A stretch of DNA of 64,000 nt from CAZMCH01 sp964564735 (GCA_964564735.1 CAZMCH010000008.1:12955-76954); one strand, 5' to 3'. Shown: positions 34,192-44,102, counted from the first letter of the stretch. A program made the numbers and translations. Notes: generated from the sequence alone by a model not told the origin.

Positions 34192-35664
34192 TTATATACT
34201 ATCAAAGGCTTTATTTACAATAGCATTATCAGGTGGTTGTGTAAACGAACTAACGATTGGAATAATAATGAAAGGAACAATCATCGCTATCGAGGCAATG
34301 ATCGGGGCGTTTTTGTCATATCCTGATAACCCGAGAACCAGAAAAGATATGATTACGACTAATAGACCACTCAAAACACCAGCCCATGCACCAATTTTTG
34401 TTGCTCTTTTCCAATAAAGTCCATAAAAATAAACAGCCATAAACGATCCTGCAACTGCCCCCCATGAAAGTGACATCAGAGTTACAATTATAGCGATCTT
34501 ATATCTCGCAATAAAATATGAAATTATAATGAATACCCCACTTAGAACACGCATAAGTATCAAGGAATTTTTAGCGGAAACATTGGGATTTATATGTCCT
34601 TTATACATATCAATTGCGATTGATGAGGCAGATACAAGAACCAAAGATGAAAGTGTTGACATTGAGGCAGAAAGAACGAGTAACAAGATTAATGCCATAA
34701 GCGCAGATGGTAATTGTGTTGTCAATAATTCTGGGATCAGCCTATCAAAATCTGCTTTCCCCGCTTCGTCTAATATTGGTTTTTCAAAAAATACATGAGT
34801 CAAAGCACCAGAAAAATATGCACAGAAGGATATTATAATAGCGAATATTGCGGTAGCAATAGCCGCTTTTTTTATAACTCGCTCATCTTTGACCGCATAG
34901 AACTTTTGCACCATTTGAGGTAAGCCCCATGTTCCAAATGATGTCATAAACACAAGTGAAATCAAAAGCAATATGCTTGGTCTTTTATCAGGTGGAACAT
35001 GCTGAGAATAATTTTCCGAAGCAGTGGCAATCGCTGTTCCGAGTCCTCCTGCATTACCAGTCAATATGCTAACCATAGCAATTGCGCCAAAGATCATTAT
35101 TATTCCCTGAATGAAATCTGTAAGCGTTATCGCAAAGTATCCACCAAGTATGAGATAAATACCAGTTATAGCAATCATTAAAAGTAAAGCATAGTCATAG
35201 GGAATATTAAAATTTGCCTCAAAAAGATGACCTAATCCCTTAAAAACCGAAGCAGAATAAGGCAAAAGAAAAATAAAGATTATAACTGTTGTTATTATCT
35301 TTAAATATTTTGCCCCGAATCTCTCCTGTAAGAACTCAGGCATTGTCATTACATCGAGATTTTGTGTCATGCGTCTGGTTCTTCTTCCCAAAACGAGCCA
35401 AGCCAATAATGCACCAAAGACAGCATTTCCCAAAGCTATCCATAGAACATTTAGCCCAAATCCCCAACCGAGTTTTCCAGCAAAACCAATGAAAAGAACC
35501 GCAGAAAAATACGAGGTTCCATAAGCAAAGGCTGACATCCAAGGACCTATGGTTCTTCCACCCAAAAAGAAATCACCCAAGTTGAATGTCTTTCTCATTC
35601 CCCATATCCCAATGATAATCATACCTAGCAGGAAAATTGAGAGCAAGATTATTGAGATTGCCAT
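34192..35664 (-). CDS. Sodium:solute symporter (SSS family)
   Basis: A 490-residue inner-membrane transporter of the PutP/PanF-type sodium:solute symporter family, with about 13 hydrophobic helices. Family features are the N-terminal FFLGGRTIGPWMSAFAYG, YGTSYFSAVLF, the GGYFAITLTDFIQGIIM segment, and SASMSTLSSLVLVSASS near helix 8, which supplies sodium-site residues. It uses a sodium gradient to import small organic solutes such as sugars, amino acids or vitamins; the substrate is not inferable. AGGAGG precedes the start and a near-consensus promoter lies 60-90 bases upstream. Confidence 0.9.
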   Translation of the reverse strand: MAISIILLSIFLLGMIIIGIWGMRKTFNLGDFFLGGRTIGPWMSAFAYGTSYFSAVLFIGFAGKLGWGFGLNVLWIALGNAVFGALLAWLVLGRRTRRMTQNLDVMTMPEFLQERFGAKYLKIITTVIIFIFLLPYSASVFKGLGHLFEANFNIPYDYALLLMIAITGIYLILGGYFAITLTDFIQGIIMIFGAIAMVSILTGNAGGLGTAIATASENYSQHVPPDKRPSILLLISLVFMTSFGTWGLPQMVQKFYAVKDERVIKKAAIATAIFAIIISFCAYFSGALTHVFFEKPILDEAGKADFDRLIPELLTTQLPSALMALILLLVLSASMSTLSSLVLVSASSIAIDMYKGHINPNVSAKNSLILMRVLSGVFIIISYFIARYKIAIIVTLMSLSWGAVAGSFMAVYFYGLYWKRATKIGAWAGVLSGLLVVIISFLVLGLSGYDKNAPIIASIAMIVPFIIIPIVSSFTQPPDNAIVNKAFDSI

Positions 35665-35724
35665 TATAGTCCTCCTGATACTATATCAAAATTTCATTAT
35701 CACCAAATAAATTTTATATTTGGC

Positions 35725-35753
35725 AGTATAACATAACGCAATATCAATGTCAA
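35725..35753 (-). promoter_or_regulatory. Near-consensus promoter for the SSS symporter
   Basis: On the minus strand TTGACA, 17 bases, TATACT. It is located between the cca stop and the symporter start, showing that the symporter has its own promoter. Confidence 0.7.
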
Positions 35754-35782
35754 TCTCATAATTTTTGTGGTGGAAGTAAAAT

Positions 35783-37267
35783 TTATGGAAGGCTTATAGT
35801 TCTATTTGACTTATCGAGAATATCCCTTACAAAATTCATAGCTTGCCTATGATCATTAATTACACCGTTAATTTGTGCTTCTTTTAGCAAAGCAAGCATT
35901 TTCCCAATCGCAACGCCCTGTGACATACCAAATCTATTGATGAGTTCGTCTCCGTTTATTAGTTGTCCTATAGGAGAATCCAATTGGTGAAAATATGTAT
36001 CTGCTATCTCGCTAATCAACTCATTTAGATTTTTTAAATCATCATCACTCCGTTTAATTCCCTGAGTTGCATTTAAGTCTGCAAAAGCAATAATTAAAAC
36101 TGCCAAACAATCTGAACCCATTTTTTTAATGAAATTAAGGATATTTCTTGTCTTTTCCCGCCGTAAAATATTTTTCTGAGAGCATAAGAACAATGGATAC
36201 ATGTGATTTTCTACAATATTGCTTAGGGATTGCGTTTCTCTATTTGCAAACTTTAACCGATTTCCAATCTGTAATGCTATCTCAGCACCTTTTTTGTGAT
36301 GGTCAAAAAATCTAATCCTGCCATTTTTATCCACTGACCTTGTCAATGGTTTGCCTACATCATGAAGCATAATTGCCAATTTTAATAGCGATCTTCTAGT
36401 GCGCCCTTTCACAATTTCAAAATCTAAATAGCTATTAATTTTGGATTCATACCTAATTAAGGAATTTGGGATAGCATTGCTTTCAAAAAATTCTAATGCA
36501 AGCAATGAATGACCCCATACATCAAGATGATGGTAATCATTTTGTATCATCCCTTTCATCTGGATTATCTCAGGAAATATTTGCTCCAGTAGTTTGGTCT
36601 TATCCATTGCCCTTATGAATTTTGCACAATTGCCTATATCAAATATTTTGTATAATTCATCTCTGACACGTTCTACTGAGGATATCTTTAATAATTCCGC
36701 ATAATCAGTTATAAGATTAACTGAATCCTCATAAAGAGAAAATCCAAGTGTTGCGGAAAATCTATATGCTCTGAGCATACGAAGCGGGTCATTAAGGATT
36801 GTTTGCGCAGATGGTATTCTAATAAGCCCACTATAAAGATCATCAATGGCATTATAGGGATCGATAAGTTCAATGGAGTCTGTTTGCATCAATTTATTAA
36901 AATCAATTGCCATTGAATTTATGGTCAAATCTCTTGCAAGAAGATCTTCAATTATATCATTTCCCCTTATGCTTGAAAAATCCATGTATAGGCTTCCACC
37001 ACGAAATATCAGTCTTGCAGTTTTCTGCTCTTCATCAAGCGCAATGAATTTTACGCCAATTTCTTTTGCAAAGTTTTTTGCAAATTCTATCGCATCAACA
37101 GGTAGAGAGAAATCCAGATCGACGATAGGTCTTTCTAAAATTAGGTCTCGAATAGTTCCGCCAACAAGATATAATTTTACGTTTTCTCTTGCCGAGAGTT
37201 CAGCAAGAGATATAAGTGCTTTGCGATTAGGAAGTTTTGGTAAGATTTTAGATTTGGAAAATAGCAT
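35783..37267 (-). CDS. cca: CCA tRNA nucleotidyltransferase / poly(A) polymerase family with HD domain
   Basis: A 494-residue class II nucleotidyltransferase. Motifs are VGGTIRDLI, the catalytic DLDF pair in PIVDLDFSL, RDLTINSMA with Asp/Arg for nucleotide recognition, DPYNAIDD, PLRMLRAYRF, and a C-terminal HD domain (HDVGK, HHKKGAE, VENHMY). It would add or repair CCA on tRNA 3' ends; an editing-phosphatase or poly(A) polymerase specialisation cannot be excluded. The tRNA-Arg in this window lacks an encoded CCA, in line with the need for it. Start ATG 37267 has no strong ribosome-binding site. Confidence 0.85.
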   Translation of the reverse strand: MLFSKSKILPKLPNRKALISLAELSARENVKLYLVGGTIRDLILERPIVDLDFSLPVDAIEFAKNFAKEIGVKFIALDEEQKTARLIFRGGSLYMDFSSIRGNDIIEDLLARDLTINSMAIDFNKLMQTDSIELIDPYNAIDDLYSGLIRIPSAQTILNDPLRMLRAYRFSATLGFSLYEDSVNLITDYAELLKISSVERVRDELYKIFDIGNCAKFIRAMDKTKLLEQIFPEIIQMKGMIQNDYHHLDVWGHSLLALEFFESNAIPNSLIRYESKINSYLDFEIVKGRTRRSLLKLAIMLHDVGKPLTRSVDKNGRIRFFDHHKKGAEIALQIGNRLKFANRETQSLSNIVENHMYPLFLCSQKNILRREKTRNILNFIKKMGSDCLAVLIIAFADLNATQGIKRSDDDLKNLNELISEIADTYFHQLDSPIGQLINGDELINRFGMSQGVAIGKMLALLKEAQINGVINDHRQAMNFVRDILDKSNRTISLP

Positions 37268-37305
37268 GTTAGCAAGAGATGAGATGAATTTCTAATTAAT
37301 CTAAT

Positions 37306-37332
37306 AATGAGCGATTCAGCGAACCGCTCATT
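37306..37332 (-). terminator. Hairpin after the FN3/FlgD gene
   Basis: AATGAGCG (37306-37313) pairs with CGCTCATT (37325-37332), four bases beyond the stop at 37336. The downstream minus-strand sequence is T-rich but has no uninterrupted run. Confidence 0.45.
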
Positions 37333-37335
37333 AAA

Positions 37336-38733
37336 CTATTTTGCTATTACAATTGATCCTATTTTATTTTTATTACCAATGTTTGCTTGATAAATATAAA
37401 CACCGCTATCAACAATTCTACCTTCTGAATCTTTTCCATCCCATTTGATTTCTTTTGAGCCTTCGGGTGCTTCGGTTTCAAAAACAAGACTACCATTGAG
37501 ATCAAATATTTTAATTGAAAAAGCACCTTCACCATCTTTAATCATTGTTATAGGGAATATGATCTGATTAAATCTTGGATCATTTGAGAGCGGAGTAAAT
37601 GGATTAGGCTGTGGTTTATCACCAGAAATAACATAGCGAGATTGTGTAGGCAAAGATTTTCCTTCATTACCGGCTTCGTCAACAGCAGAAACAACATATA
37701 AATAGCTTCCAGATTCGGGTGGGGTTTTGTCTATATAAGAGTTTTCGGTTGCGTCAACCTCACCGATTTTGGTTGCAGAACTTTCTGACAGACCACGATA
37801 TATGATATATTTAACTACATCACCGGAAGGACTTAGCTCCCATTTTATTTCAATGCCCTTGCTGGTGGCTTTTGGCTCTGGATCAATTATCGGTGGAATA
37901 GGCGCTTTTGTATCTTTCGGTGCATTTGCTGTAACTGATTGAGATGAATCAGACCTTAAAGACAATGTTTTGTATGATCTAACCGTGTATGTATAAACCC
38001 CAGGAGGCAAGTCTCTATCTGTAAAAGAAGTTTTATCTGAGCCTATGACATTCCCAATATAGTCGGTTTGATCATCTCGAAAGATTAGATAACCAGAAAC
38101 CCCTTCATCGTCAACCTTAGACCATGATATTATAAGATCATTTTCTCCGTTTGGATCGGGCTGAACTCTGACATTTGTGGGTATTGATGGCTTTGTTGCA
38201 GAAACTGATCTCAGTGTAAGGCTATCATTATTTATCCTTCCGTCAGCATTACCGGGCTTTATTGAGGCTATAAGCAGACGCTGTCTAATAGCAATCAAGC
38301 CAACGACAAAAGGTAATTGAGGATTCGGAACTTTTGGCGCCTCAACGGTGAATTCGATATAGACTCTGCTTGTTAAAGTAATAACTGTTGGGAGTGTTAC
38401 GATTATATCGTCATCTTGGATAGATTCGGTGAAATTGGGAATCTTATTTTCGCCTACTGTTACTGATTTAACAGCACCTTTGTTTACCTCAATACCTTGT
38501 GGAATAGTTATCTTTATTGATTCTATTTCCTCACCGGGCTCAGCTTGTGACATATCAATAGTTATAATTAATATTAGATCGGCGCGAGTGCCTGTGATAA
38601 TTGTTCCGCTATCGTTATCTTTTGCGTTTATCTCTCCAACAGATTCAACTGCCGACTGACCAATGGCTGTTATGGAGAGCAACAAAAATATCGTTATAAA
38701 AATATGATTAATTGCTTTGGTTACTGCTCTCAT
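37336..38733 (-). CDS. Secreted FN3-repeat protein with FlgD-like C-terminal domain
   Basis: A 465-residue protein with a signal peptide ending near IGQSA. Residues about 30-180 hold a cohesin-like/DUF-type beta domain (GTRADLILIITIDMSQAEPGEEI). Two fibronectin-type-III domains follow (about 185-275 and 280-370; ISWSKVDDEGVSGYLIFRDD, IKWELSPSGDVVKYIIYRG). The end, IKIFDLNGSLVFETEAP through IKWDGKDSEGRIVDSGVYIY, is a FlgD-type Ig domain as found at the C-terminus of type-IX-secreted-like proteins and many surface proteins. It lacks the TWxxIK tail, so two C-terminal signal classes may coexist. A surface or extracellular adhesive role is likely. Confidence 0.8.
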   Translation of the reverse strand: MRAVTKAINHIFITIFLLLSITAIGQSAVESVGEINAKDNDSGTIITGTRADLILIITIDMSQAEPGEEIESIKITIPQGIEVNKGAVKSVTVGENKIPNFTESIQDDDIIVTLPTVITLTSRVYIEFTVEAPKVPNPQLPFVVGLIAIRQRLLIASIKPGNADGRINNDSLTLRSVSATKPSIPTNVRVQPDPNGENDLIISWSKVDDEGVSGYLIFRDDQTDYIGNVIGSDKTSFTDRDLPPGVYTYTVRSYKTLSLRSDSSQSVTANAPKDTKAPIPPIIDPEPKATSKGIEIKWELSPSGDVVKYIIYRGLSESSATKIGEVDATENSYIDKTPPESGSYLYVVSAVDEAGNEGKSLPTQSRYVISGDKPQPNPFTPLSNDPRFNQIIFPITMIKDGEGAFSIKIFDLNGSLVFETEAPEGSKEIKWDGKDSEGRIVDSGVYIYQANIGNKNKIGSIVIAK

Positions 38734-38766
38734 ATTCAGTCTCCTAATTGCTATTTCAAATAGTTG

Positions 38767-38795
38767 ATTAGGGCATATTGCTTATATGCCCTAAT
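38767..38795. terminator. Perfect 12-bp hairpin after tkt
   Basis: ATTAGGGCATAT (38767-38778) pairs perfectly with ATATGCCCTAAT (38784-38795) around TGCTT, 14 bases past the tkt stop. No T-run, so it is a weak or processing-type terminator. Confidence 0.5.
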
Positions 38796-38808
38796 TAATA
38801 AACATATG

Positions 38809-40818
38809 CTACTTAATGAGAAGCATTGCTCTTTTGACAACATTCTCAACGGTAAAGCCGAAGTGCTTAAAAACTGTTCCGCCTGGAGCCGATGCACCAT
38901 AGTGGTTTATTCCAATGACGTCACCTTCCGAACCAACATATTTGCACCATCCCTGAGTTATTCCAGCCTCGACAGCCAAACGATTTTTTACTGATGGTGG
39001 TAGAATTTTATCTTGATATTCTTTGTCTTGTTCATCAAAAAGTTCCCAGCTTGGCATACTAACGACTCTTGCCTTAATTCCATTCTCGTTTAATTGCTTT
39101 CCTGCATCTAATACAAGGCTAACCTCTGAACCTGTGCCGATAAGTATTATATCTGGTTCGCCTTCTGTGTCAATGAGTATATAAGCCCCTCGCTTTACTC
39201 CATCAGTCAGATTTGGATATTGAGAAGGATCAAGTATTGGTAGATTTTGTCTCGTTAAAGCCATTGCAATTGGACGATTTCTGCTTTCAATAGCAATACG
39301 CCATGCTTCTGCAGTTTCATTTGCATCTGCAGGACGAATAACTATTAATTCAGGTATTGCCCTTAATGCAGAAAGATGCTCAATAGGTTGATGTGTAGGT
39401 CCATCTTCACCAACGCCAATGCTATCATGCGTAAATATCCATATACTAGGCTGTTCCATAATGGCGGATAATCTTACTGATGGACGCATATAATCAGAGA
39501 AAACCATAAACGTTGCACCATAGGCAATAATGCCTTTATGCAATGTCATACCATTGACTATCGCCCCCATGCCATGTTCTCGGATACCGAAATGTATATT
39601 TCGTCCTGAGAAATCTTCACGAGTTATACTTGCATATTTATCCATATTTGTTTTTGTTGATGGTGCAAGGTCAGCAGAACCACCAACAAGATTTGGAATA
39701 TGCGGCGCAATGGCATTAATGACAAGTCCGGAAGCATTCCTTGTTGCTATCGGTTTTTGATCTGCTTTAAAGACAGGAATAGCTTTCTTCCATTCGTCTG
39801 AATATTCCTTGTGTATGAATGAATGCCATTCTTTTGCAAGATCGGGATATTCTTTTGCATAAGCATCAAAAATCCCGTCCCAATTATATTCCAATTCACA
39901 ACCCTTGTCTAATGCCTGACGGAAATGCTTAATGGCTTCTTCTGGAATATAGAAGGATTCTTCACTTGCCCAACCGAGATTTTTCTTAGTCAACAGGATT
40001 TCTTCTTCTCCGAGTGGTTCTCCATGTGCTTTTTCAGAATCCTGCTTATTTGGGCTTCCACAACCAATATGAGTCCTGATTGCAATAAGAGATGGCTTAT
40101 CTTTTTCTGCCTTTGCGATTTCTACTGCCTTTGATAGATCATCAAGATCAATATCATCATCAAATTTTTGTGTATGCCAACCATAAGACTCAAATCTTTT
40201 GCAAACATCCTCAGAAAAGGCAAGGTCTGTGCAACCTTCGATAGTTATATGATTATCGTCATAAAAACATATTAGCTTGGAAAGACCAAGATGTCCTGCA
40301 ATGGATGCGGATTCACTTGCAACACCTTCCATCATATCGCCATCACTAGCAATTACATATGTATAATGATCCACGATATTAAACCCGGGGCGATTGAAAT
40401 GTTTTGCAAGCCATTTTTCTGCAATAGCCATACCGACTGCATTTGAGATGCCCTGACCCAAAGGTCCTGTTGTTGTTTCTACACCCGGAGTCAAACCATG
40501 TTCAGGATGTCCGGGAGTTCTGCTTCCCCATTGGCGAAACTCCTTAAGTTCCTCAATTGATATACCATAGCCAGTCAAATATAGAAGGCTATACAAAAGC
40601 ATAGAAGCATGACCAGCGGAAAGGACAAAGCGATCTCGATCATGCCAGTCAGGATTTCCGGGATTGTGCTTCAGAAATTTTGTCCAAAGTGTATAAGCAA
40701 TAGGCGCAAGACCCATTGGTGCGCCGGGGTGTCCAGAATTTGCCTTTTGGACAGCATCCATCGACAATGTGCGAATTGTGTTAATACACAGTTCATCCAA
40801 GCTGTTTTTAATTTTCAT
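38809..40818 (-). CDS. tkt: Transketolase
   Basis: A 669-residue thiamine-diphosphate enzyme of the pentose phosphate pathway. Motifs are GHPGAPMGLAPIAY, the TPP/metal site GDGDMMEG-type (here SDGDMMEGVASESAS), GIREHGMGAI, GVGEDGPTHQPIEH, and C-terminal LAVEAGITQGWCKY. Length is standard. It transfers two-carbon units between ketose and aldose phosphates. Ribosome-binding site AAAGGAG lies before the start. It belongs to no obvious operon; the FN3/FlgD gene is downstream in the same direction after a hairpin. Confidence 0.96.
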   Translation of the reverse strand: MKIKNSLDELCINTIRTLSMDAVQKANSGHPGAPMGLAPIAYTLWTKFLKHNPGNPDWHDRDRFVLSAGHASMLLYSLLYLTGYGISIEELKEFRQWGSRTPGHPEHGLTPGVETTTGPLGQGISNAVGMAIAEKWLAKHFNRPGFNIVDHYTYVIASDGDMMEGVASESASIAGHLGLSKLICFYDDNHITIEGCTDLAFSEDVCKRFESYGWHTQKFDDDIDLDDLSKAVEIAKAEKDKPSLIAIRTHIGCGSPNKQDSEKAHGEPLGEEEILLTKKNLGWASEESFYIPEEAIKHFRQALDKGCELEYNWDGIFDAYAKEYPDLAKEWHSFIHKEYSDEWKKAIPVFKADQKPIATRNASGLVINAIAPHIPNLVGGSADLAPSTKTNMDKYASITREDFSGRNIHFGIREHGMGAIVNGMTLHKGIIAYGATFMVFSDYMRPSVRLSAIMEQPSIWIFTHDSIGVGEDGPTHQPIEHLSALRAIPELIVIRPADANETAEAWRIAIESRNRPIAMALTRQNLPILDPSQYPNLTDGVKRGAYILIDTEGEPDIILIGTGSEVSLVLDAGKQLNENGIKARVVSMPSWELFDEQDKEYQDKILPPSVKNRLAVEAGITQGWCKYVGSEGDVIGINHYGASAPGGTVFKHFGFTVENVVKRAMLLIK

Positions 40819-40887
40819 AGAGTGATCTCCTTTTGTTTATCTTAATTTTTTGACAACTATTGAGCAACATGAATATTTTTCTTATTA

Positions 40888-42576
40888 TCATAATTTAATC
40901 TGCTTCTTTATTTCCTCAACAGCCTTTGCAAGCTGAAGATCATTCTCAAGATCAATATTAGGAGTGTTTTGTGTTGAAATAAAAGTTCTGCGTATATACA
41001 TTCTAATCAATCTTTCATCAAGTATGATACCATTTTCCTCAAGTGTTTTAATCAATTCAGGGGCATCTGCTAAGAGTGATTGCAGTTGTTCATCAGGAGT
41101 CTGATCTTTGTGCTTATCTATGTAATCATAAACAAACTTATTGACATATTCACCCTCATAAAATTTGCTGACCATTTTCATTTTCTCGCCGTCTTCATCA
41201 TCACCAATCAGGTTAGGCTGTTCAACTTCAATATCAGGATAAATACCGCCTTTATATACTTTTAGTTTTCCTTCTTCTTTTTTGATAGTAAAGCCATTTT
41301 CACCATCATTAATCTGCCAGCTAACGCCCTTCCTTCTTATGCGATCCTTAATTTTGGCAGTAGCATTTGAAGATAATTGAATCCCATTTTTTGTAAATTC
41401 ATCGATAAGCTTTTCTGATATCTTCTCATCATCTAATGTTGTTTGAAACTCACGATCAAGGCTAAAGAGAAATACCTCATTTATCCAGTTTCCATTTGGG
41501 GTTTTATATATTGAAACAGTGATTGATACTGCCTTAGAGCCAATATCGTTTAATGGAAATCTTTGCTGAACAACGCCTTTTCCAAAGGTCTTTTCGCCAA
41601 TTATAAGTCCTCGTTTGTAATCTTTTATTGCCCCAGCTACGATCTCTGATCCACTTGCACTGCTATTATTTATAAGTAGTGCCATTGGCATATCATTAGG
41701 AATATACATCTTATCTTTTACTGCTTTGTATACTGAATCAAATCGATCCATTCTACCATCGGTTGACACTATTACGCCATCTGCTATAAAAGCATTTGAT
41801 ACATCAACCGCAGCAGTCAACATACCTCCCGGATTATTGCGAAGATCAAGTATTATGCCCTTTATTTTTTTCTCCTTTAATTCCTCATAGCTCTTTCTTA
41901 ATTCTGCTCCTGTTTCTGCGGTAAAATCGGATATTATGATATATCCTATATCATCGCCAATCATTATGCTTTTTATGCTTGGATAATTTATTATTGCCCT
42001 TGTGATTTCAACCTCAAATGTTGAGTCCATGCCTTGGCGGAGTATAGTAAGAGTAACTTTTGTGCCAACCTCGCCACGAATCATATCAACTACCGTATCA
42101 ATAGACTCATTTTCGATGGATTTTCCATCAACCATAATTATTTTATCGCCAGCATGAAGACCTGCCTTCATAGATGGCGTTCCATCAATGGGTTGAACTA
42201 TATTAACAAAACCGTCAGGCGAAGGAAGAATCCTTATTCCAATACCACCAAATTTTGCAAAGAAAAGGTTCTCCTGTTCACGTTTTCTTCTAGTTTCTTC
42301 TTGATAAAAGGAATATCTATCACCTAGACCTTGAAGCATTCCTTGAATAGCTTTACTCATTAGAGTATCAAGTTGTTCTTTATTAAGGTCTTTATAATAA
42401 TTGCTAAGAACATATGATAATGCAGTAGAAAAAAGTTCGATCTGTTGATATATATCATCTCTTGTATAGGGTTGTTTTCCTCTATCATTCTCTTCTGTTA
42501 CTGTTTCTGCGATTGTTATGGAACTTATGGCTATTAAAATAACTATTGATATAGTTATAACAAACTTTCTTTTCAT
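40888..42576 (-). CDS. S41 (C-terminal processing) peptidase with PDZ domain
   Basis: A 562-residue secreted or periplasmic serine protease. Signal peptide residues 1-23. PDZ domain about 100-190 (FGGIGIRI, AGLHAGDKIIMVDG). S41 catalytic region about 200-380: LDLRNNPGG, active-site serine within the SSASGSE motif (305-311), and GEKTFGKG with base Lys333. A long extra C-terminal region (about 380-562) with several charged helices goes beyond the usual CtpA. It likely trims tails or degrades proteins in the envelope. An interesting speculation is that such a protease could process the TWxxIK tails. Confidence 0.9.
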   Translation of the reverse strand: MKRKFVITISIVILIAISSITIAETVTEENDRGKQPYTRDDIYQQIELFSTALSYVLSNYYKDLNKEQLDTLMSKAIQGMLQGLGDRYSFYQEETRRKREQENLFFAKFGGIGIRILPSPDGFVNIVQPIDGTPSMKAGLHAGDKIIMVDGKSIENESIDTVVDMIRGEVGTKVTLTILRQGMDSTFEVEITRAIINYPSIKSIMIGDDIGYIIISDFTAETGAELRKSYEELKEKKIKGIILDLRNNPGGMLTAAVDVSNAFIADGVIVSTDGRMDRFDSVYKAVKDKMYIPNDMPMALLINNSSASGSEIVAGAIKDYKRGLIIGEKTFGKGVVQQRFPLNDIGSKAVSITVSIYKTPNGNWINEVFLFSLDREFQTTLDDEKISEKLIDEFTKNGIQLSSNATAKIKDRIRRKGVSWQINDGENGFTIKKEEGKLKVYKGGIYPDIEVEQPNLIGDDEDGEKMKMVSKFYEGEYVNKFVYDYIDKHKDQTPDEQLQSLLADAPELIKTLEENGIILDERLIRMYIRRTFISTQNTPNIDLENDLQLAKAVEEIKKQIKL

Positions 42577-42634
42577 AATAAACTCCTCTCATAAACAAAA
42601 AAAATATTCCGCAAAAATATATATCTTAAAAAAT

Positions 42635-43288
42635 CTATCTTTCCATACAAATCTCAGCAAGTCTTTCTGAATTGACAAACATTTTTTTTATTTGATCTGG
42701 ATTGAGTCCTGCTCCTTTGGCAATTGCTGATGCTTGTTCTATCGTTATTAAATCAGATGGTTCATGAGAATCAGTATCAAGCACTAACCTTGTTCCAAAT
42801 TCTGTGGCAAGTCTTGCAATATATCCATTTGTCAGTGAATGTCCTTTACGTGCAGATATTTCTATTGATATTCCTTTTTTTGCTGCAAAATCCATGTCTT
42901 CTGGAGTTATAAAGCCCGGATGTGCCAAAATATCTATATTGGATAATATCGCATGATGGTCTGTTTCGGGTGGAACTGGCTCTACAATGGTTTCACCATG
43001 CACCACTATTATTTTTGCCCCAAGTGATCTTGCACGATTAGCTAATTCAGCGATAGTTAGTGGCGGAACATGAGTTATTTCTATTCCAGGGATAACCTTG
43101 ATATTCATGAATCTGTTTACTGAATCCGCAAACTCAGCCATATGTGGAACAACAAATTCGATATTGGATTGATCTGCATGATCAGTTATTGCAATAAAAC
43201 GATAGCCCTTATGTTCAGCACGCCTAGCAAGCTCTGCTGGAAGAAGAACACCATCGCTAAATAATGAATGTGTATGAAGGTCTATCAT
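42635..43288 (-). CDS. PHP-domain phosphoesterase (histidinol-phosphatase-like)
   Basis: A 217-residue protein from ATG 43288 (MIDLHTHS start, normal for the family; upstream in-frame ATG at 43327 would add 13 unrelated residues). PHP metal motifs are DLHTHSLFSDG, TDHAD, PGIEITH, VVHGETIV, LAHPGFI and DTDSHE. It is of the YcdX/HisK-like trinuclear type. Substrate unknown: histidinol phosphate or another phosphoester. There is no clear ribosome-binding site. It begins about 100 bases from the tRNA gene on the same strand. Confidence 0.85.
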   Translation of the reverse strand: MIDLHTHSLFSDGVLLPAELARRAEHKGYRFIAITDHADQSNIEFVVPHMAEFADSVNRFMNIKVIPGIEITHVPPLTIAELANRARSLGAKIIVVHGETIVEPVPPETDHHAILSNIDILAHPGFITPEDMDFAAKKGISIEISARKGHSLTNGYIARLATEFGTRLVLDTDSHEPSDLITIEQASAIAKGAGLNPDQIKKMFVNSERLAEICMER

Positions 43289-43385
43289 AGGTAGGTTCAC
43301 AATTGGCTTATAGACATATAAAATCAAAGGCTTATGGAAACTATCCTATAAGCCTATTATCTTATAGTCCTATAAGCCCATTAAA

Positions 43386-43459
43386 TACCCCCGGCGCGAT
43401 TCGAACGCGCGACCTACGGCTTAGGAGGCAGTCGCTCTATCCATCTGAGCTACGGGGGC
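43386..43459 (-). tRNA. tRNA-Arg (anticodon CCT)
   Basis: Full cloverleaf of 74 bases on the minus strand: acceptor GCCCCCG pairs with CGGGGGT (first pair G-U), D arm GCTC/GAGC, T arm GCGCG/CGCGC with TTCGAAT loop. The anticodon loop CTCCTAA gives anticodon CCT, decoding AGG. The anticodon stem is ACTGC/GCCGT with a U-C mismatch at its middle pair (29-41). The discriminator is A and CCA is not encoded. Confidence 0.92.
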
Positions 43460-43913
43460 ATAATCTCTATTTTTATATTATATCATATACTAGCTTATTA
43501 TTCAACGAGTAAAATTTGGTTTCGGGACTGTATTAATTTAGTGGATAAGAAAAAAGCCATCTGATAATATAATTCTTTTGTATTTAATAGCAATAAAAAA
43601 GAAAAGAGATATAACATATGGCAATTATGATTATAATAGCAGATAACAATAGAAATCAACTGGAAAAATTAGATACAAATACAGATTAGATTTTAAGTTT
43701 TGACATTTTTTCTACAAGTATGCCTATATAGAGCAAGTGGCAATGCCAGCTTTATATGGTCGACACGCCTCAAGACCTTTGGTTAAGGTGTTAAAAGAAA
43801 TAACCTCAATTGATTATCATCCAGATTAATACAGTCACATCCCAGACAGAAATTCTCAATTAAAGAACCAACAACAATGATGGATACAATATATGGAAGA
43901 TTATAGAAAATAA

Positions 43914-44069
43914 TTGTTGTTAAATAGAGTCAGTTTTCACAAGGCAAAGATCTTAAAGATACCATTAAATATCGTATTTCTTTTTTTACTGATATATAGT
44001 CCAGAGCTTAATCCCATAAACGGGTATTGGCATCTATTAAAGCATAGAGTGCCAATGAAGTCCATATAA
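43914..44069 (+). pseudogene. Remnant of an IS630-type DDE transposase
   Basis: The 736-base gap between the tRNA and the GH51 gene contains a stop-bounded fragment whose translation reads VSFHKAKILK and then YSPELNPINGYWHLLKHRV, the conserved C-terminal signature of IS630/Tc1-like transposases (usually LPPYSPELNPIE). The catalytic Glu after NPI is Asn here. The frame upstream is broken by stops, so no intact transposase exists. The remaining bases of the gap (43460-43913) show no reading frame I recognise, though part may be older transposase sequence. Confidence 0.7.
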
Positions 44070-44102
44070 CACTCAATCTTTCAATCTTTCAATCAAAACA
44101 AC

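Noticed and set aside
43321..43385. Repeated CCTATAAGCC words near the tRNA, possibly a CRISPR or attachment site
   Set aside because: Only two or three short copies with irregular spacing and no spacers or integrase; treated as simple sequence.
43303..43512. Plus-strand frame over the tRNA giving GAIRTRDLRLRRQSLYPSELRG-like residues
   Set aside because: This is the familiar false translation of the antisense of a tRNA gene; the tRNA cloverleaf explains the sequence.
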